Source: Staphylotrichum longicolle
Taxonomy: Eukaryota; Ascomycota; Sordariomycetes; Sordariales; Chaetomiaceae
Direction of reading: 5' to 3'
NCBI GenBank assembly: GCA_019096155.1
Contig: JAHCVI010000005.1
Span: 2,428,468 to 2,492,467, forward strand
Length of the DNA stretch: 64,000 nt
Position 1 is the first letter of the stretch; every line of letters starts with the position of its first letter. This document shows positions 44,119 to 56,078 of this stretch, piece by piece. The notes below the pieces were generated by a model. That model was not told the DNA's origin and did not search any database. It saw nothing but the letters and a program-made list of their open reading frames with translations. The translations under genes were made by a program, and so were the position numbers.

Positions 44119-44424
44119 CGTAGCGTAGCGAGGCGAGAGTAATGAGGGTATGTGATCAAGGAAAAGGGGCAACATGAAGCGGGTGGTTTTAGTCATACCA
44201 TTGGATAAGGTAGTTTAGCATGCGATGGTTTAAGGTTTTGGGGGGCAGAGAAAGAAACTTTCATTAATATTTTCAAATCTGCGTTGCGTTCTCCGTGACA
44301 AAAGGAGGTTGCCCGCCCAGTCCTCGTCGGCGAACGCCAAGCTGCGACATGAATGTTTCACTTTGATGAGGCAACGCGAGCCCAGACACAACTTTTCTAC
44401 TTTGACTCAGCCTAGTATCACATA
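44119..44424. other. Convergent 3' flanks of bHLH and polymerase genes
   Basis: Short spacer between the two stop codons. An imperfect TAGCG repeat follows the bHLH stop. No gene recognised. Confidence 0.5.
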
Positions 44425-46459
44425 TCAAGGATCTTCCAAACTATGGTACCTCTCATGTGCCAGCGCTGCAAAGCGCGGTATAAGCCGGTCGCACAGCGGG
44501 CACCTGCTGCCGCCGGCATCCTCCTCGACGCTATCCTCGTGCTCCCACTCTCCCTCCTCCTCTCCCTTCTCCTCCTCCTCCTCTTCCTGTGCATCATCCA
44601 GATCCATGACCCCATCACCCTCACGACTACGAGTTTCCCCCAAATAACCTTGTTGCGCTGCCCTCTCCGGGCCTTGCTCGTCGCCTTTTCCAAGATCCAC
44701 ATCACCGCCACCGTCACCGTCACCGTCGTCATACACGCTAAACTCCCGCAACACCCCCTCCTGCCGGCGGAACATCTCCCCGATATCTCTCCCTGCACCA
44801 CAGCCTCCTCCACCACCACCACCACCGCTACTGCCCTCGGCGGCCCCGCCGGCCATGTTGGCCACGCAGACGTTCAGGAGCCCGATGTTGAACCCGCTCC
44901 CCTGCATGGTAGTCGTCCTTGGGTCGGGCAGGGGAGGAGAAAGCGGCAGGAGCGGAGTAGAAGGCGGGGGCGGGGGGTGGAGCTTGTAAAACAGCGGCAG
45001 CAGCACCTCCGCGACCAGCCGCTCGGCGATTTCGGCCTGGGGCAGGGTGGGGTGGAAGACGAAGGACGGCAGCGGGCAGCTGCGCGAGGCGCGGTGCGCG
45101 TTGTAAGGGGGAATGGGATCTGATGAGTCGGGGGAGAAGGCGAAATAGGGGCGGGTGGTCAGCCGGAGGGTTTTGGGGCGGGCGAGCCACCTCGCTGATT
45201 CCGGCTCGGTGAGATCGATGCGCATGCGCCGGAGGAGGGAGGCGGTGAGTAGGAGGAGGTGGTGCCGGATCTCGGCCTGGGTGGTGAGACCCTTGTAGGT
45301 GTCTTCGATGCTGATCTGGGTGGGCACGTCGCGGGCGGGCTTGACGTCGGTGTCGTCGACGCCGTGGAGGAGGGACCAGGTTTTGGCGCCGAGGGACTTT
45401 TCGGAGCCTGGGCCGGAGAGGAGGCGCTCGAGGGTCGGCGGGGAGATGGAGGGGTGGGTGCGGACTTGACCGACGGTGGTGGAGCATGTGGTGGTGAAGA
45501 TGTCGGTGTCGGGTGGCTTGTTGAGGACGAAGGCTTCGAGGATGCTGGTGGTCCTGAAGCCTATCCCGGGGATTTTGCGGAGGCTGTGCTCGTCCATGAA
45601 GAGAGAAACTTCATGTTCGCGGAGGGCCAGAAGGGTTGTCTGGTTCTGTGGTTTGTTCTTGTCGCCGACCAGTTTCGCGAGCAGCTTGTTGGTGGCTATC
45701 CCGCAGGCGCAGGTGTATCCTTCCTCCTCAATCTTCAGACGCAGGTATCGAGCGAGGTGGGAAGCCACGAGAAGCCGCATGCGAAGGACATGCTCGTCGG
45801 ATTGGGCGTCGTCCTCACCGCAAACGCAGCCAGCAAAAGCCGAGGCATCATACTCGAAGCCCATCTCAGGGTCTGTTTTAGACAGACAAAAATAGGACTG
45901 CGGCAAGGCGTTGCGGTTCAGGAGCTCGACATTGTATGAGACAATGTCGGTTACGTCCAGAAACATCTCATCAAGACCCAGTCGCTCTACCCTGCCGTTC
46001 CATGAGTAAGACCGGAGCAGGGCATACAGCCGTTTGGACACGTCGCGGAAGGGAGACAGGTCCTCGCCGTCAGCCAGCACGAGGTCAGGGCAGAGCTTCC
46101 TGGCCTCGGCGATGGGCATCAGCTTCTTGACGCCATACCGACGGGCCACGTAGTTGCAGGTGGCGAGGATGCCCTTTTGCTTGATGCCCAGCGGCTGCGT
46201 CTTGAGCGAGGGCTGGCGGTTCTCAACGCACTGCGGACAAGCATAAGCGGCGGCCGGGGATCAACGGGGAGGCGGAACTACGTGCCTGGGCATAGAAGCA
46301 ATCGAGATCCTAGCAAAACACAGACCGCGGTGTCAGACGGACAGTTTCGGTGGTCGCCATGTGGGTTCAGGCAGGGAAGCTGGAGGGAGGCTGTACAAAG
46401 TGGAGGATGACCCGGTCATAACGCCGGCGTGGCCCCTTCTTGCTGGGCGTAGGATCCAT
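44425..46459 (-). CDS. Y-family DNA polymerase, iota-like
   Basis: Translesion DNA polymerase. Exons 46397-46459, 46286-46309 (24-nt microexon) and 44425-46230; 630 aa. Exon 1 ends RYDRVILHF. The microexon encodes DLDCFYAQ, holding the first metal-binding Asp. Exon 3 begins CVENRQPS and includes GILATCNYVARRYGVKKLMP, catalytic motif GLDEMFLDVTD, the thumb segment ACGIATNKLLAKLVGDKNKP, and the HhH-like KIPGIGFRTT. The C-terminal third is Pro, Gly and Glu-rich and ends in a C-x2-C-x11-H-x3-H finger (CPLC ... HERYH) like a UBZ ubiquitin-binding motif. Intron 2 (46231-46285) has GC-AG ends. Fungal iota-type is favoured over eta because of the insertion pattern and the GLDEMFLDVTD motif, but eta is not excluded without alignment. 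Confidence 0.88.
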
Positions 46460-48315
46460 TTCTGAGGCGCAACGCAGCGCGGACACGCGTCATCCGGGCA
46501 TCGTCCGGCCAGCTTTTTTGATGTTTTGTTTACTGAATGCTCTCTCGTTTGAAGATGCGGGTTTCACCCGTAGATCTTGGTCGAATGGTCGCTGGGTGCG
46601 ATTCTATTTTTAGGCAGCAGCGTTGTGGAGCCAACCCCGTCTGTGGAAACAGGCCCTCGATTTAGGGTGTGGGTCTTGACCCGCAGGAGATCTTTGCGGG
46701 TCTCCTTGCAGTTCGGTTCGACCTTGATGGAAGACTTTTATGTGTTCACTTTTCACAACTCGAACCTCACTGGTGATGATTTGGAGCTCGTAGACCCTCG
46801 CCGGCTTGGCCATCCAGCCCTAGGATCAAATCTGTTTACTGGAGCTTGACATTTTTTTTTTCACTTTGGGAAGCTGGGAGTCCACGCTCATTTCCAGTTC
46901 TTGTTCCCTAAACTTTGCCCTTTGTTGGGTGCCATTGCTCGGCACTGATCTGATGCATCGTGAACCGGGACTCCAGGATTCCGTCCCAGCCCGGGCTACC
47001 GAGCAACGGGTGGCCCCGGCTCCGCAGATCAGTTTCGTTTGCAACTATTTTCAGCGTAGGAGCATGTCAAATTTTCAACGACTACCAACAGGTTTTATCT
47101 CGCGGGTTCAGTGAACCCGGTGCATCTGTGGCATTGATGCATCGTCGGCAGCCCTGTACGACCCACGATGGTGGTTCACAATTTCCCAGCCGGTCGGATC
47201 CTGCTTACCTTGCATTCACCGCTCCTCGAGTCACGGACTCGACAACGGGCCCAGGACACAGTGGGAAGACCCGGCGGCGAAGGTGGCCTTTGTGCGGGAG
47301 ACCCTACTTAATTTGCGGTCTGGGGCGGTTGAGGGCTTGAGGGGCAGTTTGTCTTCGGGTGACGGTCCCCGAAAGAATTATCGGCACAAATTCCCTCAGA
47401 GCAGCGGTGACAATGAATCCTTCTAGAACGCCACGGGAATCCTTCACTTGGTCATACGACTGACCGGCAGAAGAAGGCTCACCTCGACTCCCGAGGGCTG
47501 CACGCTGTGAAGGCAATGTGAAGGAGACCAACAGAGAGGAGTGGGTCCGCGCCTGTTAGCGTGGACTCGCCTGCCAAATCGGGGCTTCTAAATTCGACTT
47601 GGCGGGAATAGACGCGATGTGACTTTTCCTGCAGATGGATCCCTGTGGTTTTTGTCAGCTACCATTGGACGAGAGAGCGCTTGCGCCTGCAAGCTGCATG
47701 AAATGTGCTGGCCACTGGCGACGACCGCTTCCTTCTGCCAACAGCCAACCACAGTGCGTGCAGTGCATCCTGCAGTGCGCAACGGAGGGGAGAGGCAGGC
47801 GGTCTTCCTTGTCACACCCAACCCCTGCTCGACCAAGCGAGGGGAATGCGTGTGCAGTTGCGGCCACGGTTTGCCCAACCTGGCACAGTCCGCTGACGAT
47901 GGCGTTTATCCCGTACTGTGTGCTGGGCGTGCAGACACACCGCAGTCGTCTGAACCCGTCTGGCGCTTGCTCCTTCACCCCAGGCCTCGCTCTTTCCCCC
48001 CTGCTGCCCCGCCGCACTGCGGAGGACAAACCTGACTGACCTAGCCGCCAGCCAGCACAGTCAACCCAATGGAAGTTAGTTAGCCAACAGAGGGAAGACT
48101 CATATACTCATATAGCCGCCCTCCCCTTGTGAACCCGCCTTTTCGACCGCTCATCCGCTCCGATCCTCATTTTGTATCTGTTGGGCCATCCGGGAGGTCG
48201 CACGCTCACCTGCCCTCTTTCCTAGCTGGCTTAGGAATTGCAGGTGGCCTGCTCCTATATTTAATTTCTCTCGACTCGGACCACCCCTTCGGATCCACAG
48301 CCGTCCTTCTTCACC
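46460..48315. other. Divergent intergenic region
   Basis: About 1.9 kb between the polymerase start and the next gene, with no recognised coding region. A TATA-like CTATATTTAA sits about 55 nt upstream of the 48316 ATG. Confidence 0.5.
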
Positions 48316-50199
48316 ATGTCGTCGACCTCCCCGCAGAGCCCCCCGAAGAGGCCGAGGCTCTCTCTCCAGATCAAGGCTCTCGCCAACGGCGGGAGCGGGC
48401 GGACGTCACGATGTGTGGCCGCCGCCGTGGATGTCAAGTCGCCGACGGCGTTTAATACTCTCTCCAATGTCTACGCCACTGCTGTCGACCGGTCAACGCC
48501 GGTCCAGGAGAACCCGCCAACCGCCATCTTGGGCAGGCGGCCGGTGCTGCGTCTCCAGACCAAAGATGCCACCACCACGGAGCGCAGCGCGAGCACGCCC
48601 TATTTGGGCCCTTACCTTGACACCCCCGTCACAGCGCAGCCGATATCACCGGCCGTGGTCAAGCAGATCTGCTTCCCAAGCGCAGCCATGACAGCGACAC
48701 CACCCCTCTCAGCGCAGCCGCCCGAGCAGAACGGCGCCCAGGTGTTCACCTTTGATACGACAACACCAGCAACCGCCCTGCCTCCAGGAGTGCAGCCGCC
48801 GGTGCCAGCAGCACAAACCTCAAAAAGACGGACAGCAATGTCCGCAGCGGGCACGAAGCTGCCGTATACCCACCCACGGAGCCTGAGGAGCATCCTCCGC
48901 AACTCGCCTCTCCCGCCGCTGAGCACGAAATCCCCCGACTCTCCCAGGCGGCAGTCACTCCGCCTACAGGAAAAGGCCGCTCGGCGCGTGGCCTACAACA
49001 GCCCGCTCACCCAAGAAATCACAACGTGGAGGTACACAAAATCACACATCGACTTGCTCGATGAGGACGCTACGCCCATCTCGCCTTGCACCTCGTCCTC
49101 GGACGACGGCGACACCAGCCTGGACGCGGCCATGGCGGACGCGGCCAGCTGCGACATGACGCGCGACGGCGGCCAGACGCCGGGCCCCTTTGAGGAGATG
49201 CGCCGCCGCATGGCCAACATGCACGCGTCCACGCCGATAACTCTCTCCCCAACCAGCGGCGGCATCCGCAAGCGGGGCGGCAAGCGACGCGAGAAGAAGC
49301 GCCGGTGGGTGTGGACGATCGGGCAGGATGAGGATGCCGAGGAACAAACAGGGGACGCTACCCCAGCAACGGCGATTCTCGAGCCAAGCACAGCAACAAG
49401 AAACACTCCCGCATCTGTCCCTGTCCTCGCCACACCCGCCCCGCGGCCGCGCACAAGGGGTCAGCAGGCACAGTTAGCCAAGGCTGTGGCCGCGGCGGCA
49501 CAAGTGCCCCTCCTCGCCGTCCCAACCCCACCAGCACGGGCGGCAACATCACCTACACCCGCCCCTGCCGTCCAGCAACCACAACAACAACAAAAACAAG
49601 CGCCTCCTTCGCCACCACGACAAAACCTCCCACAAAACGCCCGCGAACTCACTCCCATCCCCTCCTCCCTCCTCCCAACCCGCCACTCCACCCCGGACTC
49701 CTGCAGCAGCAGCGTCCGCCACCTCAGCCCCGAACCCTCCCTGCTCGCCATGTCCATGTCTCTGCCCCTGAACATGCACATGAGCACGGGCATGTCCATG
49801 GGCTATCACCACCACCAACACCACCATATACCCGACAACACGGTGGTCGAGCCGCCCACGCCAAGCGTCGAGTCCACGACGAGCGGGTGCAGCCGCGACG
49901 ACGTGTTTGAGACGATGCGCTCCGGCTATGGCGGCGGCGGCGGCGGCGGTGATGGGGCCGGTGGGAGAAGGGATGGCGGGGATGTGGAGATGTCGGATGC
50001 GAGCAGTTTTACGTCGGTCGAAGAGGATGGGTGCGGGTGTGGCGAGGGGGAGAGGGAGCGGGAGGGGGGCTGTGCTATTGATGGTGTCGAGAGTGGGGAT
50101 TTTTTGAGGGATGGGGATGTCGAGATGGATGAGAGCACGCCGACTATGACGGCGCGGCCGGTGGAGAGGGCGTGGGCGCCTTGGGGAGATGTTTCTTAG
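48316..50199 (+). CDS. Uncharacterised Ser/Pro/Thr-rich protein
   Basis: Single exon, 627 aa, starting MSSTSPQSPPKRPRLSLQIK. No catalytic domain recognised. Notable parts: NLS-like PPKRPRL near the start and RKRGGKRREKKRRWVW around residue 320; a possibly conserved core VAYNSPLTQEITTWRYTKSH followed by DLLDEDATPISP; a His-rich cluster (YHHHQHHH); a Gly run; and an acidic C-terminus. The composition suggests a mostly disordered nuclear regulator. The continuous 1.9-kb frame with GC-rich third positions supports coding. Function not assigned. Confidence 0.75.
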   Translation: MSSTSPQSPPKRPRLSLQIKALANGGSGRTSRCVAAAVDVKSPTAFNTLSNVYATAVDRSTPVQENPPTAILGRRPVLRLQTKDATTTERSASTPYLGPYLDTPVTAQPISPAVVKQICFPSAAMTATPPLSAQPPEQNGAQVFTFDTTTPATALPPGVQPPVPAAQTSKRRTAMSAAGTKLPYTHPRSLRSILRNSPLPPLSTKSPDSPRRQSLRLQEKAARRVAYNSPLTQEITTWRYTKSHIDLLDEDATPISPCTSSSDDGDTSLDAAMADAASCDMTRDGGQTPGPFEEMRRRMANMHASTPITLSPTSGGIRKRGGKRREKKRRWVWTIGQDEDAEEQTGDATPATAILEPSTATRNTPASVPVLATPAPRPRTRGQQAQLAKAVAAAAQVPLLAVPTPPARAATSPTPAPAVQQPQQQQKQAPPSPPRQNLPQNARELTPIPSSLLPTRHSTPDSCSSSVRHLSPEPSLLAMSMSLPLNMHMSTGMSMGYHHHQHHHIPDNTVVEPPTPSVESTTSGCSRDDVFETMRSGYGGGGGGGDGAGGRRDGGDVEMSDASSFTSVEEDGCGCGEGEREREGGCAIDGVESGDFLRDGDVEMDESTPTMTARPVERAWAPWGDVS

Positions 50200-51225
50200 G
50201 TTAGGTTAGGTTGGCTTGGATTGGCTTTAAGTTTTGAGGATTTTGAATGGATCATTAGCGGGAGTGGGATGGAAGGGCAAAGCGAGCATTGATACCTGGG
50301 TTTCGGGTTCTTGTATTTAGGAATGAATCGGATGAGGCTATGATGGATGATAAAGAGGGCATGGATGGGCATATTATGTAACAGTGAGCTGGTTGGCAGC
50401 AGAGCAGAAATGTCAAATCGACACCGTTCGACACAACGTGCCAGCTGGAGCATGTGTGAGAGACAGCATTCCACTCACTGAGTTGTCCTCGTCGCCAATC
50501 CTCTGTTCTGCTAGCCCGGGGAAGGACCTGAAACTTGATACCAAGTTGCCTCTTTACATCCCAGAAGCCGATCCAGCAATGCTTCTTTTCATATGATAAA
50601 ATCCCCCATTGGCTCGATCAACATCAACCAAGCACTGCCAGTTTCACAAACTGAATTGTCGTCCGTATTCTCTCTCCGGTGCATCACCTCCGGCCAATAC
50701 GGGAGACCCACGACGTCATCCCGGGAGTCCGCGCGCCGGGGTCCAACGCGGCACAGTGGAGCCCCGGTCCAACACCGACGTCATCGATTGACCCCTGCAG
50801 GAGCAACCAGAAAACAAGCCATGCAAGCCATGGCAGCATTTTCAGGGCATCTGGCTCGGTTCTGGATGCGCAGGCTCATAGATCGGCCTATTTGCGGCCT
50901 CCTCATTGGCAGTTTGGGCTTTGCTGTTTCCGGGATCTTGGACATTTTCTGGAGACGCGGACTACGTAAGACAAGAGAGTTGCAAGCTGCGAGCTTTGTG
51001 AGGGCAGCCATGATATAACCCGTAACCCTTCTGAAGCTGAGACTCCGTTTCTGCTGCTACTCTGGCCTTCCTGCCGTGATATCCATCCTGGGGTCGTCTT
51101 CGCCTGCCACGGTGAAAAAGAAAGTCAGCAAAAGCTGCAAGACACCTACACCTCACACCTAACACCCACCACCACCTCACACCTTTCTACTCAGGCTCGT
51201 GCTCATGCTGTAAATCCCCACCACC
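50200..51225. other. Intergenic region upstream of the SMP/C2 gene
   Basis: Holds the terminator of the uncharacterised gene and the promoter of the SMP/C2 gene. A short TTAGG repeat follows the upstream stop at 50200. No coding region recognised. Confidence 0.5.
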
Positions 51226-54200
51226 ATGAACACCGACGAAAAAGTCTACCCCTCGGGGCAGCACTACTCGGGGAGCAACCGCATCCCCAACATCAAGCAG
51301 TTCGTCGAGTCGCTGGACCGGCAAAAAAAGGACCGCGACGCCCAGATCGACTCGCAGCTGCAGGCCAACAACCGCAACGGCGAGGCCCGCGACCATGTCC
51401 CCGCCGACCAGCGCAAGCCGGGCAAGAACCGCCGCACCGTCCGCGATCCGGTGACGGGCAAGGACGTCGAGATCGAGGACATTGACGACCACCACATGAA
51501 GGGTGCCGACAATCCCATGGTTCGTTTTTCCCCCTTCGCTTCCCCCGACATGGCATGCCATAGACATGAAATGATACTAAATCGTAACTTCTCCCCCACC
51601 GCACAGATGACGGTCCCCAACGCCAACCTCGGCAAGTCGACCACCACGCAGACCACCTCGGCCCAGTCCGGCGAGGACTACCGCATCGCGCAGGACGTGA
51701 CGGCGCCCCCGGACCCCGTCGCCCAGGGCGCCACCTCGGACGTGGCCATCCACGGCGAAAAGACCAACGTGCTCTTCCACCCGACCCCGTCGGTCAGCTA
51801 CGAGCCCATGTTCGAGTCCATCGAGGCCCGCGCCAACGTGCTGTGCATCTTTGTCTTCCTCGGCATCGTCTTTCTGGGCAAGATGCTCGGCGGCGGCAGC
51901 CTGTGGACGCTGGTCCCGCTCGCGGCCGCGGTGGCGAGCGGCGTGTTCCTGTGGGCCAAGGACCTGATCCGGCAGGGCCGGGCGACGGAGTGGAGCGCCG
52001 AGCAGAAGAGGGGGGAGACGGCCGTGGTGAACCTGATCCCCGAGTCGGTCGAGTGGCTCAACACGGCGCTGGGCCTGGTCTGGGGCCTGGTGAACCCGGA
52101 CATGTTCGCCGCCGTGGCGGATACGCTGGAGGACGTCATGCAGGCGAGCGTGCCGGGCGTGATTGAGCATGTCAAGGTGAATGATATCTCGCAGGGCAGC
52201 AACCCGCTGCGCGTGCTTAGCCTGCGGGCGCTGCCGGATTCGCACGTGGAGGATCTCAAGGAGGAGATCCACAAGCGGGACGCAAAGGTCAAGGACCCGC
52301 AGGAGCTGGCGGCGGAGGAGGAAGGGGGTGACTTCTACAACCTCGAGGCGACGATCGCGTACCACTCGCTGCCGTCGTCGGGGGATGTGTCGTCCAAGGC
52401 TAAGAACATGGGGATGCAGCTGGTGTTTTACCTGGGCATCAAGGGCCTGTTTGGCGTGCCCTTCCCCATCTGGGTCGAGCTGAACAGGCTGGTGGCCACG
52501 GCCCGGCTGCGCGTGGCCCTCGCGCCGAACCCGCCGTTTGTCAAGACGCTCAGCTTCACGCTCATGGGCCTGCCCAAGGTGGAGGCCAGCTGCGTGCCGC
52601 TGGTCCAGAAGGGGCCCAACATCCTCAACCTGCCGCTCATCTCCAACTTTGTCAACTGGGCCATCGCGACGGCGGCCAACATGTACGTGGCGCCCAAGTC
52701 GATGACGCTCGACATCGGCAAGATGCTGCAGGGCGACGACATCAAGAAGGAGACCAACGCGCTGGGCGTGCTCTTCATCCGCATCCACAAGGCCACGGGG
52801 CTCAGCAAGCAGGACCGGCGCGGCAGCGAGGGCGGCGGGTCGGACCCGTACATCTGCGTGTCCTTCTCCAAGTTCGGCAAGCCGCAGTACTGCACGCGCG
52901 TGATCCAGGACGACCTCAACCCCATCTTCTCCGAGTGCTGCGCGCTGCCCATCACGGCCGAGGTGATCAAGGCGGACGAGCAGCTGTCGCTCGAGCTGTG
53001 GGACAGCGACCGGTCGTCGGCCGACGACGTGGTCGGCAAGGTCGAGCTGAGCATCCAGAAGCTGATCCAGCACCCGGGCAAGATGTTCCCGCAGGTGTCG
53101 CAGCTCAGGGGCGTCAAGGCCGAGAGCACCATGCCGGGCGAGCTGCACTGGGAGGTGGGCTTCTTCGGCAAGACGCAGTTCCGGCGGGCGCTGCGCACCG
53201 ACGGGCACGACCCGAACCTGCCCAAGGAGCTGCGCGACAAGAAGGAGCTGCAGGACGACAAGGGCAGCCTCGAGACGGCCGAGGAGGACGCCGTCGTGCA
53301 CACGCCGCCCGACCCGCTGTGGCCGAGCGGCATCCTCAGCGTCGTCGTGCACCAGATCGTCAACCTCGAGCTCGAGAACGTCAAGGGCTCCAAGGGCGGC
53401 AAGCGCAAGGGCGGCAAGGAGTACGAGCCGGCGCGGCCGGAGGCGGGCGAGATCAAGGAGGAGGAGGGCAAAATGCTGCCCAGCGCCTACTGCACGGTGC
53501 TGGTCAACGACGAGCTCGTGTACAAGACGCGCACCAAGGTGGTGTCGTCGCGCCCCATCTTCGAGGCCGGCACGGAGCGCTTCGTGCGCGACTGGCGGTC
53601 GTGCATCGTGACGGTGGCGGTGCGCGACTCGCGCAACCGGCAGCACGACCCCATCATCGGCGTGGTGCCGCTGCGGCTGAGCGACGTGCTCCAGACCAGC
53701 AGCCAGAGCACGCGCTGGTACCCGCTCGACGGCGGCATCGGGTTCGGGCGCATCCGCATCAGCCTTCTCTTCCGGTCGGTCGAGCTGCGCCTCCCGCCCA
53801 CCCAGCTCGGCTTCGGCGAGATCGGCACCTTCGAGTTCATCTCGGACGCCATCACGACGGCCCACTACTGCCCGACGGAGCGCACCAAGCTCAAGCTGCG
53901 CACGGGCGGCAGCTCGGCGAGCGTCAAGCCCGACGTGTGCCGCAAGACGCCTGACGGCGCCGGCCTGACGTGGGACATCTCCGGGCGCGACGACGCCAAG
54001 CCCAAGTCGAGCCGCGTCCGGCTGCCCGTGCGGTTCCGCTACCGGTCGCCCGTCTTCTTCGAGTTCCACCCGTCGGGCAAGCGGCGCAAGACGGACACGT
54101 TCGCGGCGCTGTGGCTGCAGGACGTGCCCGACGCTGAGGAGCGCGACTTTGACATTCCCATCTGGCGCTGCAACAACGGCATGCGGCTGTCGCAGAACTA

Positions 54201-55129
54201 CATCACGCCCGACAACGTGGCCTCGGTGCCCGACCTGCAGGTCGAGGAGATCGGCCGGCTGCGGTTCCGCGGGCGGTTCAAGCCCGGGACGGACCGCGAC
54301 CACCTGCGGTTCGTCAGCGACAACGACTCGCGCGAGACCATCGAGACGTGGGAGGCGTGCTTCGCCGAGGGCGTGCGCGCCGAGCACGTCCACCCGGAGG
54401 TGCCGCCCGTGGTGCAGAAGCTGCACGAGGAGAGCCTGACGCACGGGCGCGACGTGCTGGCCATGGCGCCCGAGGAGGACAAGAAGAAGTGGCTGGCCAA
54501 GGACGGCACCGACTGGAGCGGGGCGTTTGGCAAGGACCCGGCCGACGAGCTGCGGGACGAGGGGAGCGAGAGGCAGAGCAGCGAGATGGACGGGCCGCCG
54601 CCGGATGGAGTGGACGGGCAGAGCTATGACAGCAGCGACTCGGACGACGACGACGACGACGACGAAGACGTCGATCTGGGGATCAACGATGCCACCCACG
54701 GCAAGGGACAACAACGGAGCAGCATCGAGGGCAGCGACGAGGCTGCCGACAACAACAACGGCAACTACACCTGGAGGCAGAGCGGCGAGAGCAATGGTCG
54801 CTCGCGCAGGTCCATGGACAGCCAGGCCACGGGGGCCACGGGCATGACCAGCCAGTCGACCAGCAGCAAGAACCCCATCAAGGCGTACCGGGAGTACCGC
54901 AACCGCAGCCGGGACCTGCACCGCAAGCACCGCGGGCTGATGCAGTGGTGAGTTGCTGCACCAAAGTGATATCCCAGGGCCTCAATAACTGGATGCTGAC
55001 CTATTTATCGTTAGGAAACCCATGCGCAACGTCCAATTTGCCAAGGACGAGGCCCTCTTTGCCACGAGGAGGCTGATGAAGGTCGGCAGCCTGAGCGGGC
55101 GGACTCCAGATGTCGAGACCGAGGTTTGA
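51226..55129 (+). CDS. SMP- and C2-domain membrane-contact protein, Mug190/tricalbin-like
   Basis: Likely ER-anchored lipid-transfer/tethering protein at membrane contact sites. Exons 51226-51519, 51607-54947 and 55015-55129; 1249 aa. Two close hydrophobic segments at residues ~174-217 (VLCIFVFLGIVFLG, then LVPLAAAVASGVFLW) look like a membrane hairpin. The SMP domain follows from ~246 (ESVEWLNTALGLVWGLVNP ... FPIWVELN). C2 domains start near 484 (LGVLFIRIHKATGLSKQD ... SDPYICVSF) and 673 (GILSVVVHQIVNLELENV). The C-terminal third is polar with an acidic run (SDSDDDDDDDEDVD) and a basic end. It differs from classical tricalbins by its long C-terminus and matches S. pombe Mug190-type proteins by layout (recollection). 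Intron 1 (87 nt) is a multiple of three without stops. Confidence 0.9.
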
Positions 55130-55844
55130 GAGAGAGTTGGTGTAATAGCTTATTTTTCCTTTGTCTGTTGAGTTTTTGATTTGTATTTGGAATTGGAGTT
55201 GGAGGGGACGGGGACGGGAAGCGTATGGGATAATGTTCACCAAACAAATCCGAGTTTGTCGGTAATTGTTTATGGAATTATGCAACTCAGAATGGCACTC
55301 TTGAAGACACCCTTTGTCTTGCCAGCCGTGTCCATTGGACAGCCACTAATTTCCAACTATGGTCTATGATGGTTTGTCTGTTTGTTGTGTCGAGCTGTGG
55401 AAAATGGAACAGCGAACAGGAGAACGAGAATAAATCCCAAGACGCTGCTGGAAGCTCCAAGGCGCCAAGCGCAGAGAGCACGGGCCAAGAGCCTTCCTTG
55501 GCTCCACCAAGCCCACCGTTTCCCGCTGCCGGCCGCCGCGATTGGAGATCAGGCCGACGTCACGGCCCCGTTCATCACCGGGGTATCCGTTTATCATGCA
55601 ATTTTCCACAAAACATGCCATTCAACGAGCTCATTCCACCTCCAATTCTTGTGCCGCCTGAAATCTCAACGGGCCTTATTGCCTCGAAGATAATAAATCT
55701 CTTTGCGCGTCCGATTCCATCACCATCCCCACGACCCTTCAACCAAAGTGAGAACACACCTGTCGAAACACCTCAACAACAACCCAGTCACATACCTCAC
55801 CAAAGCAGCGACAGAGCAGCAATCTCAGTAGACACCCATCCAAC
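55130..55844. other. Intergenic region
   Basis: No gene recognised. Contains the 3' end of the SMP/C2 gene and the leader of the small membrane protein. Confidence 0.5.
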
Positions 55845-56078
55845 ATGCCCAAGACATACTTCTCGCCCTACTCCCCGCGCCGCCGCCGCTCCGCCCGCCT
55901 CGTGCTGATCTGGGTCTTCATGTTTGTCTTCATCGCCTACATGACCTGGTACATCTCGACGCGGCACCGCGAGCAGGCTACGCCGTATGTCAAGGATTTC
56001 ATCCACCCAGGGACGGGGAGAGCGGCCAAGGAGGTGCGGGAGGCGGAGGCACAGGCGGAGGGGGCATTGGGCATTTGA
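55845..56078 (+). CDS. Small single-pass membrane protein
   Basis: 77 aa, one exon. Starts MPKTYFSPYSPRRRRSARL, a basic N-terminus, then a strong transmembrane segment (LVLIWVFMFVFIAYMTWYI, residues ~19-37), then a polar tail (RHREQATPYVKDFIHPGTG). The positive-inside rule puts the N-terminus in the cytosol or matrix. The ATG context (CCAACATGCC) is good. The size and composition fit a small organelle-membrane protein of unknown function; no family is recognised with certainty. Confidence 0.65.
   Translation: MPKTYFSPYSPRRRRSARLVLIWVFMFVFIAYMTWYISTRHREQATPYVKDFIHPGTGRAAKEVREAEAQAEGALGI

Noticed and set aside
51577..54930. A 1117-residue open frame antisense to the SMP/C2 gene
   Set aside because: It mirrors a GC3-rich sense gene with clear C2 domains. 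Antisense translation is Arg/Val/His/Leu-rich without any domain, a known by-product of strong third-position GC bias.
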